Assembly (NCBI GenBank): GCA_934131695.1
Contig: CAKOZV010000003.1
Location: 1-64,000 of the forward strand
Direction: 5' to 3'
DNA length: 64,000 nucleotides
From: an uncultured Bacilli bacterium
GTDB lineage: Bacteria > Bacillota_I > Bacilli_A > RF39 > UBA660
Both the position numbers and the translations under genes were made by a program. Positions 37,105 through 45,748 of the stretch are shown here, piece after piece. Below the pieces are notes generated by a model. That model ran no database searches. It was not told the origin of the DNA and saw nothing but the letters and a program-made list of their open reading frames with translations. Every line of letters starts with the position of its first letter. Within the stretch, counting starts at the first letter, position 1.

Positions 37105-37651
37105 GAAGAAAGTATTATGGGGATTAGGAATACTTTTTATACTACTAGTTATTATTGTAATTATCTATTTTGTAATTGGCTATAAAAATGATCAGATAGA
37201 GTCTAAAAAGAAGATAGATAGTGTTATAACAAGCTATAATAATTTTAAATCACATATTGATTCTTTTAATAAAGAACGTGACAATTTCTATCAAGTAGTA
37301 ATGAAAGATATGTATTATGAAGACTTAAAGAATAATGATAGTAAATATAAAGAAATCATTAGTAACTATACTAAGACTATTGAACCACTAGAAGAGGATT
37401 ATAAAGAATTGAAAGATAAATGTGTTGATGTTTTATATCCTGATGTGTCTGTTAATAATAAATGTGAAGCTTTTGTAATTGGTTATGAGAAAGCCATAAA
37501 TTCTTATGTTAGTGATATTAAGAAATATAATGAAAATATTAAAGACTATAATGATGTCTTAGAAGAAAATGATACTAAGATAGAAGAAGTTAAATTAACT
37601 ATTGATTATATAGATGTTGATGGTGATAGAAAATATCTAGGAAAGAATTAA
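37085..37651 (+). CDS. Single-pass membrane protein with long extracellular coil
   Basis: Not recognised. The 188-residue protein has a Lys-rich start, one membrane helix (~12-33) and a helical, probably coiled-coil ectodomain (~35-175) containing two Cys. The ATG at 37085, with GGAGAC 7 bases upstream, overlaps the end of the cohesin gene by 20 bases, so the two are translationally coupled. It may be a spacer or stalk in the same surface assembly. Confidence 0.6.
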   Translation: MEKKNSKKKVLWGLGILFILLVIIVIIYFVIGYKNDQIESKKKIDSVITSYNNFKSHIDSFNKERDNFYQVVMKDMYYEDLKNNDSKYKEIISNYTKTIEPLEEDYKELKDKCVDVLYPDVSVNNKCEAFVIGYEKAINSYVSDIKKYNENIKDYNDVLEENDTKIEEVKLTIDYIDVDGDRKYLGKN

Positions 37652-37661
37652 AAGGTGAGTT

Positions 37662-38741
37662 ATGGAAGATTTAGAAAAAACAGTAATAATGCCAAGTCTT
37701 AGAAAAGAGCTTGATAAGAAGAATAAGAAAACTAAAAAGGGAAAGATTAAAACTATTCTTAGTAGTTTAATAATTATAGGTAGTAGTCTAGGTTTATTTC
37801 TTTTCTATGGACCTTTTAATTTCTTTCGTGACTTTTGGATAACTTCAGCGATGACTACGATGACTCATCAATATTTAGCTACTTGGTTTTATAATGATGA
37901 TGTGATTAATAAAGTCTTATCAAAGAATCATATGGTAGAGGTTAATGATACTACTAATCCTGATTTAGTTAATATTAGTGATTATAATAAGAATCAGACT
38001 ATTTATAAAAATGAATATGAAAAAGAAATATTAGAGCATGAAGAAGGTGCTTTATATAAAGTGATTGATATTAAAGGAGCATCTTATCAAGGATATTTGG
38101 TAGCAGTTTATGATCCATCTAGAATATCAATTGCTACTACTAAGTATTTAGGTAAAAGAGGAGAAGCTATTACTACGGTAGCTAAAAGAGAAAACGCTAT
38201 TATTGCTATGAATGCCGGGGGATTTTATGATCCTGATTGGAATAGTAATGGGGCTCAACCACATGGTACAGTTATTTCTAATGGAGTAGTAGTAAGTGAC
38301 TTTGATGATGCTAGTATGGGTGGAGGCTTTGTTGGCTTTACTAAAGAAAATAAACTAGTACTTGGTAAGTTCACTAAGGAACAAGCTGTTAGTATGGGTA
38401 TTCGTGATGCAGTTGAATTTGGACCATTTTTAATTGTCAATGGTAAGAGTAGTTTCGTTAAAGGTAATGGTGGTTGGGGAATAGCTCCTCGTACTGCTAT
38501 TGGTCAAAGAAGTGATGGAATTGTTCTATTTCTAGTAATTAATGGTCGTCTTGCTACTAGTATTGGAGCAGATATGGGGGATTTAACCGAGATTATGGAA
38601 AACTATGGAGCTGTAAATGCTGCCAATATGGATGGAGGTAGTTCATCTGAGTTAGTTATCAATAATAAGATTATAAATCATCCAGTAGCAGCTGGTACTA
38701 ATGGATTAAGAGATATGCCTACTTTCTGGGTAGTTAAATAA
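37662..38741 (+). CDS. Membrane-anchored phosphodiester glycosidase (NAGPA domain)
   Basis: The 359-residue protein has a cytosolic Lys-rich start, a membrane helix near residues 30-52, and an extracellular NAGPA-type domain (~135-359). Family marks are AIIAMNAGGFYD, GIAPRTAIGQ, NGRLATSIGADM and the C-terminal NMDGGSSSELV. NAGPA enzymes cleave N-acetylglucosamine-1-phosphodiesters; in bacteria the domain occurs in exopolysaccharide and wall-polymer proteins. AAAGGTGA precedes the ATG. It ends the cohesin/dockerin operon, so a role in trimming surface glycopolymers is plausible. Confidence 0.85.
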   Translation: MEDLEKTVIMPSLRKELDKKNKKTKKGKIKTILSSLIIIGSSLGLFLFYGPFNFFRDFWITSAMTTMTHQYLATWFYNDDVINKVLSKNHMVEVNDTTNPDLVNISDYNKNQTIYKNEYEKEILEHEEGALYKVIDIKGASYQGYLVAVYDPSRISIATTKYLGKRGEAITTVAKRENAIIAMNAGGFYDPDWNSNGAQPHGTVISNGVVVSDFDDASMGGGFVGFTKENKLVLGKFTKEQAVSMGIRDAVEFGPFLIVNGKSSFVKGNGGWGIAPRTAIGQRSDGIVLFLVINGRLATSIGADMGDLTEIMENYGAVNAANMDGGSSSELVINNKIINHPVAAGTNGLRDMPTFWVVK

Positions 38742-38758
38742 GCACTTAGGTGCTTTTT
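38740..38758 (+). terminator. Terminator of the surface operon
   Basis: A 6-bp stem AAGCAC/GTGCTT with a 4-base loop is followed by TTT and a further T-rich stretch, overlapping the stop codon. Confidence 0.75.
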
Positions 38759-38947
38759 GCTTTGAAAAAAATATATTCACTTCACATAGAAATAGAGATG
38801 TTGCAGATATTTTTATATATTTATAACTGAAAAAAACTTAAAGAAACAAGTGAAAAATTTGGAGAATGGTTAAATCTGATGTCATAGATGAAATTATTAA
38901 ATATGAATAAAAATTAGTCTTATATGGTTGGTTAAAACTACCGGAAA

Positions 38948-39810
38948 CGGTATAATGCATATAGAGGTGAAAATCAAGATGGTCGAATTGAGGGTGCTAT
39001 TAAGAATGGTAATAGCTGGAATATTCCTATTGATGCTACAAAACCAGCGGATAAACGAGTTATTAAAGCTGATAACCTAGATTTTATTATTGATTTAGAT
39101 GACAACTATTTTAATGAGGTGGATAAGTTAAAAAAGGAACTTGATAGTAAAAGAACAATCCCTAAGGAGACTTTAAGATCATTAGAAGAATCTATTAATC
39201 TTGAATGGACATATAATAGTAATGGCATAGAGGGAAATACTTTGACACTTAGAGAAACACAAGTTGTATTAGAAGGAATTACAGTTGGGGGAAAATCAAT
39301 AAAGGAACATTTAGAGGCTATAAATCATGAAAAGACTATTTTATATTTAAATGATTTGGTGAAAGAAAATAATCCTATTACTGAGTGGAACATCAAAAGT
39401 ATTCATCAATTAGTTTTAAAAAACATCGATGATGAAAATGCGGGAAGATATAGAAGAGAAAATGTTACTATAAAAGGTGCTATCCATATTTCCCTAGATT
39501 ATTTGAAAGTCCCAGAGTTAATGGAAAAACTAATTTTAAATTATGAAAATTGGAATGATTTTCATCCAATTATTCAGGCGGCTTTATTACATGGTGAATT
39601 AGTGATGGTAATGGCAGAACCTCAAGGTTACTTATGAATTTGGATTTAATGAATCATAGATATAATCCAGTAATAATAAAAAAAGAAGATAGATTAAAAT
39701 ATTATGAAGCATTAGATAAGGCACATACAACTGGTGATTACACAGATTGTGTTAAATTAATGACAAAGTTAGAAATAGTAATGTTAAGAAAATATTTAGA
39801 ATTATTATAG
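38948..39810 (+). pseudogene. Fic-family gene disabled at its catalytic motif
   Basis: The frame from ~38948 encodes an HTH-like head (GRIEGAIKNGNSWNIP, KPADKR) and then a Fic body: WTYNSNGIEGNTLTLRET (the S-IEGN-L signature), GRYRRENVTI and FHPIIQAALLHGELV. Directly after HGELV the frame slips. In the shifted frame DGNGRTSRLLMNLDLM continues from 39604, followed by the normal Fic end (KKEDRLKYYEALDKAHTTGDYTD) to the stop at 39808-39810. The missing bases would encode the I-H-P-F part of HPFxDGNGR, including the catalytic His, so a small deletion (about 16 bp) killed the gene. The N-terminal ~30 residues are also unrecognisable. Fic proteins AMPylate target proteins. Confidence 0.88.
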
Positions 39811-39867
39811 GAATATATGACTTTCTATTAGATGATGTTAGTCTTTTGAAAAATTAACAATATTCTT

Positions 39868-39896
39868 TTGACAAAAAGCTATTTCTATAGTATAGT
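39868..39896 (+). promoter_or_regulatory. Sigma-A promoter of rpsO
   Basis: A perfect TTGACA (39868-39873) and TATAGT (39891-39896) are 17 bp apart. A ~90-base leader follows with CATATT/AATATG pairing, which could serve S15 autoregulation. Confidence 0.85.
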
Positions 39897-39987
39897 ATGT
39901 ACAGTTACCTGTTCTCATATTAAGCAGTTCTTCCTACTACTTTTTATTAGAATATGGTGGATTTATTAAAGAAAGGAAGTGTTAGTA

Positions 39988-40257
39988 ATGGCTTTAACAA
40001 AGATGGAAAAACAACAAATCATCAAAGAATTTGCAAGAGATGAAAAAGATACTGGTTCAACTGAAGTACAAATCGCTATTTTAACAAAAGAAATAGAAAA
40101 GTTAACAGCTCATTTAAAAGAACATAAACATGATTATCATTCAAATCGTGGTCTTTTAATGAAAGTTGGACAACGTCGTAGTCTACTTAAGTATTTAGCT
40201 AAGACTGATGTACAAAAGTATCGTGAAGTTGTTAAAAAATTAGGACTTAGAAAGTAA
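39988..40257 (+). CDS. rpsO: 30S ribosomal protein S15
   Basis: S15 binds 16S rRNA early in 30S assembly. The 89-residue sequence has the family hallmarks [31 protein letters not shown] and LLKYL. The start at 39988 is chosen for the GAAAGGAAG site 9 bases upstream; an upstream ATG lacks one. It is followed by pnp, the widely conserved rpsO-pnp order. Confidence 0.97.
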   Translation: MALTKMEKQQIIKEFARDEKDTGSTEVQIAILTKEIEKLTAHLKEHKHDYHSNRGLLMKVGQRRSLLKYLAKTDVQKYREVVKKLGLRK

Positions 40258-40281
40258 CACTAAATACTAGTGTTTCTTTTT
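40256..40281 (+). terminator. Terminator between rpsO and pnp
   Basis: A 7-bp stem AACACTA/TAGTGTT with a 5-base loop is followed by TCTTTTTCT. Read-through to pnp is likely partial, as the gap is short. Confidence 0.7.
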
Positions 40282-40304
40282 CTATAGATAGAAAAGAGGT
40301 ATGT

Positions 40305-42446
40305 ATGAAAAAAGTATTTGAACTTGATTTTCATGGTAGAAAGATTGTAGTAGAACAAGGAGAACTTGCTAAACAAGCAACTGGTTCTGTTTTAGTTCGT
40401 TATAATGATACAGTAATACTTACAGCAGTAGTAGTAGGAAAAACAGCTAACTTATTAAGTGACTTTTTCCCATTAACAGTTAACTATCAAGAAAAACTTT
40501 ATTCAGTAGGAAAGATCCCTGGGGGCTTTATTAAAAGAGAAGGAAGACCAACTGATGCGGCGACCCTTGCTGCTAGAATGATTGATAGACCAATGCGACC
40601 TTTATTTAAGGAAGATTTTAAACATGAAGTACAGATCATTAATACAGTTTTATCAGTAGATCAAGATTGTTCACCAGAACTTACTGCTATGTTTGGATCA
40701 AGTCTTGCTACTATGTTAACAGGTGCTCCTTTTTTAGGACCAGTAGCAGGGGTAAAGATTGGTTATATAAACAATAAGTTTGTAGTTAATCCAACTCAAG
40801 AAGAATTAGCAAATAGCAAATTAGACCTTACAGTAGCAGGTACAATTGATGCTATTACAATGGTAGAAGCTGGTAGTAAAGAGTTAGATGAAGATACTAT
40901 GCTTGATGCTTTAATGTTAGCTCATGAAGAGATAAAGAAACTTTGTAAATTCCAATTAGATATTTTAAGTGACTATGATATTAAAGAAATGGAATATGAA
41001 AAAATTGAAATCGAAGATGAGTTAAGAAGTGAAGTAGAAAGTCTTTGTTCTAAAGATATAGATGAAGCTTTAAGAATAAAAGCTAAACAAGAAAGATATC
41101 AAAGATTAGATGAAATTAAAGAGAATATTTTAACTAAATATAAGGAAGAAAATAAAGATTTAGAAGACTTAGATATCTTATTATATAAAGTAAGTAAAAT
41201 AATTAGTGATACAGAATATAACTTGTTTAGAAAAATAATTGTTAAAGAAAAATTAAGAAGTGATGGTAGACGTTTTGATGAAATAAGACCACTTAGTGCT
41301 TCTATTGATTTATTACCAAGAACACATGGCTCTGCCTTATTTACAAGAGGAGAAACCCAAAGTTTATCAGTAACTACCCTAGGAGCTTTAGGAGAACATC
41401 AGATTTTAGATGGCCTATCTTTAGAAGATGAAAAAAGATTTATGTTACACTATAACTTTCCACAGTTTTCTGTCGGAGAAACAGGAAGATATGGGGCACC
41501 AGGTAGACGTGAGATTGGTCATGGAGCACTAGGTGAGAGAGCATTATTACAAGTTATTCCTAGTGAAGAAGAATTTCCTTATACAATAAGAGTAGTATCC
41601 GAAATACTAGAAAGTAATGGAAGTAGTTCACAAGCTTCTATTTGTGCCGGATGTATGAGTTTAATGGCTGCCGGCGTTCCTATTAAAGCACCAGTTGCAG
41701 GTATTGCTATGGGATTAATCACTCATGATGATGATTATATTATTTTAACAGATATAGCTGGTATGGAAGACCATTTAGGGGATATGGACTTTAAAGTAGC
41801 AGGAACTGAAGAAGGTATTTGTGCTTTACAAATGGATATCAAGATTAAAGGTGTTACTAAAGATATTTTAAAACAGGCACTAGCCCAAGCTAAAAAAGCA
41901 AGACATCAAATTCTAGGGGTTATAACAGATACTATTAAAGAGCCAAGAAAAGAAGTTTCTAAATATGCACCTAAAACAGAGGTATTTTATATCTCTCCTA
42001 ATAAGATAAGAGACGTTATCGGTAAAGGTGGAGAAATGATTACGAAGATTATTTGTGAAGCAAGTAATGTTAATGATGTAAATAGTATTGGAGCAGTTAA
42101 AGTTGACTTAGAAGATGATGGTAGAGTAATTATTTATCATACAGATAAAGAAGTAATTGATAAAACTAAAGAGATGATTGTAAATGTTGCTCGTGAAGTT
42201 GAACAAGGAAAAATATATTCAGTTAAAGTACTAAAGGTAGAAGAGTTTGGCTGTGTTATTGAATTATGGCCAGGTTGTGAAGGATTTGTTCACATCTCTC
42301 AATTAGATACAACACGTGTCAATAAATGTGAAGATGTAGTAAGTGTTGGAGATACAATTCTAGTAAAAGCTTTAGGACTAGACAAGAGAGGAAAACAAAG
42401 TTTTTCACGAAAAGAAGCGATGAAAGAAATGAAACAGTCTAAGTAA
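40305..42446 (+). CDS. pnp: Polyribonucleotide nucleotidyltransferase (PNPase)
   Basis: PNPase degrades RNA phosphorolytically from the 3' end. The 713-residue protein has two RNase PH domains (TDAATLAARMIDRPMRP in the first; LPRTHGSALFTRGETQ and IAGMEDHLGDMDFKVAGT in the second), a helical linker, a KH domain with IRDVIGKGGEMI and an S1 domain with VEEFGCVIELWPGCEGFVHIS. Length and order are standard. AGAGGT precedes the ATG. Confidence 0.97.
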   Translation: MKKVFELDFHGRKIVVEQGELAKQATGSVLVRYNDTVILTAVVVGKTANLLSDFFPLTVNYQEKLYSVGKIPGGFIKREGRPTDAATLAARMIDRPMRPLFKEDFKHEVQIINTVLSVDQDCSPELTAMFGSSLATMLTGAPFLGPVAGVKIGYINNKFVVNPTQEELANSKLDLTVAGTIDAITMVEAGSKELDEDTMLDALMLAHEEIKKLCKFQLDILSDYDIKEMEYEKIEIEDELRSEVESLCSKDIDEALRIKAKQERYQRLDEIKENILTKYKEENKDLEDLDILLYKVSKIISDTEYNLFRKIIVKEKLRSDGRRFDEIRPLSASIDLLPRTHGSALFTRGETQSLSVTTLGALGEHQILDGLSLEDEKRFMLHYNFPQFSVGETGRYGAPGRREIGHGALGERALLQVIPSEEEFPYTIRVVSEILESNGSSSQASICAGCMSLMAAGVPIKAPVAGIAMGLITHDDDYIILTDIAGMEDHLGDMDFKVAGTEEGICALQMDIKIKGVTKDILKQALAQAKKARHQILGVITDTIKEPRKEVSKYAPKTEVFYISPNKIRDVIGKGGEMITKIICEASNVNDVNSIGAVKVDLEDDGRVIIYHTDKEVIDKTKEMIVNVAREVEQGKIYSVKVLKVEEFGCVIELWPGCEGFVHISQLDTTRVNKCEDVVSVGDTILVKALGLDKRGKQSFSRKEAMKEMKQSK

Positions 42447-42464
42447 CAGACTGGTTTTTTCTTT
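42435..42464 (+). terminator. Terminator after pnp
   Basis: A 6-bp stem CAGTCT/AGACTG, overlapping the stop codon, is followed by TTTTTTCTTTT. Confidence 0.8.
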
Positions 42465-42535
42465 TAAAAAGTACTAGTATAAATTAAAAAAATTTGCTAT
42501 ACTTTAACTAGATTAAAAAGATAGGTGATTAAAAA

Positions 42536-44164
42536 GTGGCAGAATTCAAATATAGAAAAAAAAGAAGAGAATTTAAAAGACAAACTAAAGTGAGAAATAG
42601 TGATTATCGAGAAATAGCCCTTACTAAAATGGGAAAAAGACAATTGATGCTTACCTTACTATCTATCTTTGGAGTAACTTTATTATCAATTGGTAGCACA
42701 TTTGCCATGTTTACAGTATCATCAAAATCAGCAGAGTATAATGTTGTTAAATCAGGAACTCTAAATATCAGCTTTGATGCTAACTCATCATCTACTATCG
42801 GATTAGATGGGGCCTTACCAATATCAGATAATGATGGACTTAATCAAGAAGGAAATACTTTTACAATTACTAATACGGGAAGTTTAACAGCAGAATATGC
42901 TGTATCACTTCAAGATGATAAGGATATGATTACCCAAGATAATTGTAGTGATAAACAACTAGATAAAGGTTTTATAAAATATAATATAGATGGTACTAAT
43001 ATAAAATTATTAAGTGACTCAATAGATTCCACAATCATCTCAGGAAGTTTAAAAGCAGGAGAGTCTAAGACTTTCACTTTAAAACTATGGATAAAAGAAG
43101 ATGCTACTAATGAAGCTTTAGGAAAGCATTATCATGGAAAAATAGTAGTAGATGCTATTCAAGAGGGAGTTTCTCAACTTGCTACTAAAGTAGTAATGGA
43201 TAAAGCAAATCCTGAAGACTTAGATTATAATAATGCTACAACTGATCAAAAGAATCAAATGTGGGCATTCACACATGAAGCAACAACTCAATTAAAAGCA
43301 ACTACTGATTATAGATATATAGGAGCAAATCCAAATAACTATGTAAAATTCAATGATGAACTATGGAGAATTATTGGAGTATTTGATGTAGATGATGGAA
43401 CAGGAAAAATAGAGAAAAGAATGAAAATCATCAGAAATGAATCAATAGGAAATTATTCATGGGATAATAAAAATACTTCAACAGGTGCAGAAACTAATTA
43501 TGGAACAAATAACTGGCTTGTGGCAAGATTAAATTATCTATTAAACCCAGGACACGAAAGTGAAACTTATGGAGGAAGCTTATACTGGAATAGAAAGAGT
43601 GGAACATGTTATGCAGGTTCAAGTAATGCTACAACATCATGTAATTTCACCTCAACAGGGCTAACAGACGAAGCAAAAGCAATGATAGGAGATGCAAAGT
43701 GGTACCTAGGATGTACTAACGATTGGACTACTTCATCAACTGGATTAGCATCACACTGGTATAAATATGAAAGAGGAACAACAGTATATAGTGGAAGAAG
43801 CACGAATTGGACAGGAAAAGTAGGATTAATGTACCCAAGTGATTATGGATATGCGACAAGTGGAGGAAGTAGTACGAATAGAGCAAGTTGTATGGCAAAA
43901 GAATTATACAATTGGCATAAAAGTGGTTATAGTGATTGTAAAAACAATGACTGGCTTTATAATTCATCCACTACACAATGGACAATGAGCCCGCATGCCG
44001 GTTCTTCTCGTGAAGTTTTCAGTGTCGATAGTACTGGCTTTGTCGACTTCGATGATGCTGATAATACTCGTGCGGGCAGGCCAGTCGTACATCTAAAATC
44101 CACAATTAAGGTGATATCTGGATCAGGAACAAAAGATTCTCCATATATTTTATCAGATAATTAA
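42536..44164 (+). CDS. Surface protein with TasA/camelysin-like domain and variable C-terminal tip
   Basis: The 542-residue protein starts at a GTG with AGGTGATT upstream. A basic N-terminus leads to a membrane helix (~36-57) and then a beta-sandwich (~60-220) with NVVKSGTLNISF and NTFTITNTGSL, as in TasA/camelysin-like proteins. The C-terminal region (~250-542) begins YIGANPNNYVKFNDELWRI and ends GRPVVHLKSTIKVISGSG. Between them QWTMSP precedes a short tip encoded by DNA of ~49% GC (43981-44100), against ~32% just upstream. The region fits a lectin-like display domain of the type used by variable surface proteins, but this is inference. A paralogue lies at 54888-56771. Confidence 0.7.
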   Translation: MAEFKYRKKRREFKRQTKVRNSDYREIALTKMGKRQLMLTLLSIFGVTLLSIGSTFAMFTVSSKSAEYNVVKSGTLNISFDANSSSTIGLDGALPISDNDGLNQEGNTFTITNTGSLTAEYAVSLQDDKDMITQDNCSDKQLDKGFIKYNIDGTNIKLLSDSIDSTIISGSLKAGESKTFTLKLWIKEDATNEALGKHYHGKIVVDAIQEGVSQLATKVVMDKANPEDLDYNNATTDQKNQMWAFTHEATTQLKATTDYRYIGANPNNYVKFNDELWRIIGVFDVDDGTGKIEKRMKIIRNESIGNYSWDNKNTSTGAETNYGTNNWLVARLNYLLNPGHESETYGGSLYWNRKSGTCYAGSSNATTSCNFTSTGLTDEAKAMIGDAKWYLGCTNDWTTSSTGLASHWYKYERGTTVYSGRSTNWTGKVGLMYPSDYGYATSGGSSTNRASCMAKELYNWHKSGYSDCKNNDWLYNSSTTQWTMSPHAGSSREVFSVDSTGFVDFDDADNTRAGRPVVHLKSTIKVISGSGTKDSPYILSDN

Positions 44165-44235
44165 TGTTATCATAGATTCTTAAAAGAGATTATAAATGTT
44201 AATATAGAAAGGCATAAATATGTCAAAGTTAAAAC

Positions 44236-44268
44236 GTCATAATTTTGCACTATTTATGACTCTTTTTA
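44236..44268 (+). terminator. Terminator after the surface protein gene
   Basis: A 7-bp stem GTCATAA/TTATGAC is followed by TCTTTTTATT. Confidence 0.7.
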
Positions 44269-44365
44269 TTTACTTACTAGATATTAGATATAATACTCAT
44301 ATGAAATATTTCACAAAACTGATAGTATTTATGGTATAGTAGTTACAGTTGAGGTGTTGTTAATT

Positions 44366-45556
44366 ATGAAATGTGTTATTACGTCATATGATCATTTTGG
44401 TAGAGGAATTACTCATATAGATGGTAAGATTACTTTTGTTAAAGGGGTAAGAGTAGGAGACAGTGTAGATATAGATATTATTAAAGATAAGAAGAAGTAT
44501 TCTATTGGAAAAGTTAAAGGTCCTAAGAGTTATCCTAGTATCTTTTGTCCTTATTATTACTCTTGTGGAGGATGTCATCTAGAACAACTTGATTATAGTG
44601 AGCAGTTAGAGTTTAAGAAAGATAAAGCTTTAAATATCTTAAATAGATATGCTGGTATTAATATAGATAAAATAAATATTATAAGTAGTATAGATAAGTA
44701 TTATCGTAATAAAGTAGTATTTCATATAGAAGAAGATAAAATAGGTTACTATGAAGAAGAAAGTAATAAACTACTTGATATAGATAAGTGTTACTTAGTA
44801 AATAGTAATATAAATAAAATATATTTAACTATTAAAGAGTTTATTAAAACTAATAAAGAATTAAAAGAGGTTATGATTAGATCTTTTGATAATAATAGTA
44901 TGATAGCATTTACTGGAAAATGTGATATAGAAAGATTAGATTACTTTAAAGATAAAGTAGATTCTTGCTACTTAAATGAAAAGTTAGTATTTGGTTCTGA
45001 TAAGATTAAGACTAAAATATTTGATTTAGATTTTTATGTAGGACGTGATGCTTTCTTTCAAGTTAATTCTAGGGGACTAGAAAGTATCTATAAAGAAGTT
45101 ATTGATATAGTTAAAAGTAAAGATATAAATACTATTCTAGATCTATACTGTGGAACCGGAACTATCTCTTTATTAATATCATCATATGTAAAAAAAGTAT
45201 ATGGTGTAGAGATAGTAGAAGAGGGAATAATTGATGCTAACTATAATAAAAAAATAAATAATATAGATAATGTTGAGTTCTTTTGTATGGATGCAAAGGA
45301 TTTCTTAGAAAAGTATAATAAAGGGATAGATATGATAATAGTAGATCCTCCAAGGAGTGGATTATCAAATAGTGCTAGAAGATTATTGCTTGCTAAGAAA
45401 TGTAATAATATTATTTATATATCTTGTGATTTAATGAGCTTTGCTAGAGATATAAAAGAATTAAGTAATGAATATGAAATAAAAAGTATTAAACTAGTAG
45501 ATGAGTTTCCTAATACTTACCATGTAGAAACTATTTGTCTTTTAAATTTAAAATAA
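44366..45556 (+). CDS. rlmD: 23S rRNA (uracil-5)-methyltransferase, RlmD/RlmCD (TrmA) family
   Basis: The enzyme methylates C5 of a uridine in 23S rRNA with SAM. A TRAM-like N-terminal domain (~1-55) precedes the Fe-S Cys cluster CPYYYSCGGC. The methyltransferase half shows the QVNS motif, DLYCGTGTISLLI for SAM binding, IIVDPPRSGL, and the catalytic Cys region IYISCDLMSFARD. The start at 44366 has GAGGTG ~9 bases upstream. Whether it modifies one or two sites (RlmCD) cannot be read from sequence. Length 396 aa is on the short side. Confidence 0.88.
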   Translation: MKCVITSYDHFGRGITHIDGKITFVKGVRVGDSVDIDIIKDKKKYSIGKVKGPKSYPSIFCPYYYSCGGCHLEQLDYSEQLEFKKDKALNILNRYAGINIDKINIISSIDKYYRNKVVFHIEEDKIGYYEEESNKLLDIDKCYLVNSNINKIYLTIKEFIKTNKELKEVMIRSFDNNSMIAFTGKCDIERLDYFKDKVDSCYLNEKLVFGSDKIKTKIFDLDFYVGRDAFFQVNSRGLESIYKEVIDIVKSKDINTILDLYCGTGTISLLISSYVKKVYGVEIVEEGIIDANYNKKINNIDNVEFFCMDAKDFLEKYNKGIDMIIVDPPRSGLSNSARRLLLAKKCNNIIYISCDLMSFARDIKELSNEYEIKSIKLVDEFPNTYHVETICLLNLK

Positions 45557-45570
45557 GCTTTAAATTTATA

Positions 45571-45599
45571 TTGTACAAAGAACGAATGTTTGATACAAT
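45571..45599 (+). promoter_or_regulatory. Promoter with embedded LexA (SOS) box
   Basis: TTGTAC (45571-45576) and TACAAT (45594-45599) are 17 bp apart. Between them, 45580-45592 reads GAACGAATGTTTG, which fits the Gram-positive SOS box CGAACRNRYGTTYG at every position but the first C. LexA bound there would block the promoter of the downstream ORF6N gene. Confidence 0.65.
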
Positions 45600-45689
45600 A
45601 TAATTGTATTAATTACTTGGCATGTTAATATGACAATTTAGACGATAAGGTGTGTAGCTTTTAGCCAAGAAAAACTACATGCATGCTGC

Positions 45690-45726
45690 GGGTATATCTT
45701 TTCATAAGAAGAGGTATGCCCTTTTT
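45690..45726 (+). terminator. Terminator-like hairpin inside the ORF6N leader
   Basis: GGGTATATCTTTT can pair with AAGAAGAGGTATGCCC over ~13 bp (some G-T pairs), followed at once by TTTTT. It lies ~23 bases before the start codon. Further pairing upstream (GTGTAG/CTACAT; CTTGGC/GCCAAG) suggests a structured leader, an attenuator, or the end of a ~120-nt small RNA. Confidence 0.5.
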
Positions 45727-45748
45727 GTATAGGGAGGAAAATAAAAAT

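Noticed and set aside
43609..43967. Overlapping minus-strand frames within the first surface protein gene
   Set aside because: Antisense to a clear gene; compositions rich in His/Leu/Tyr reflect the reverse complement, and no start signals are seen.
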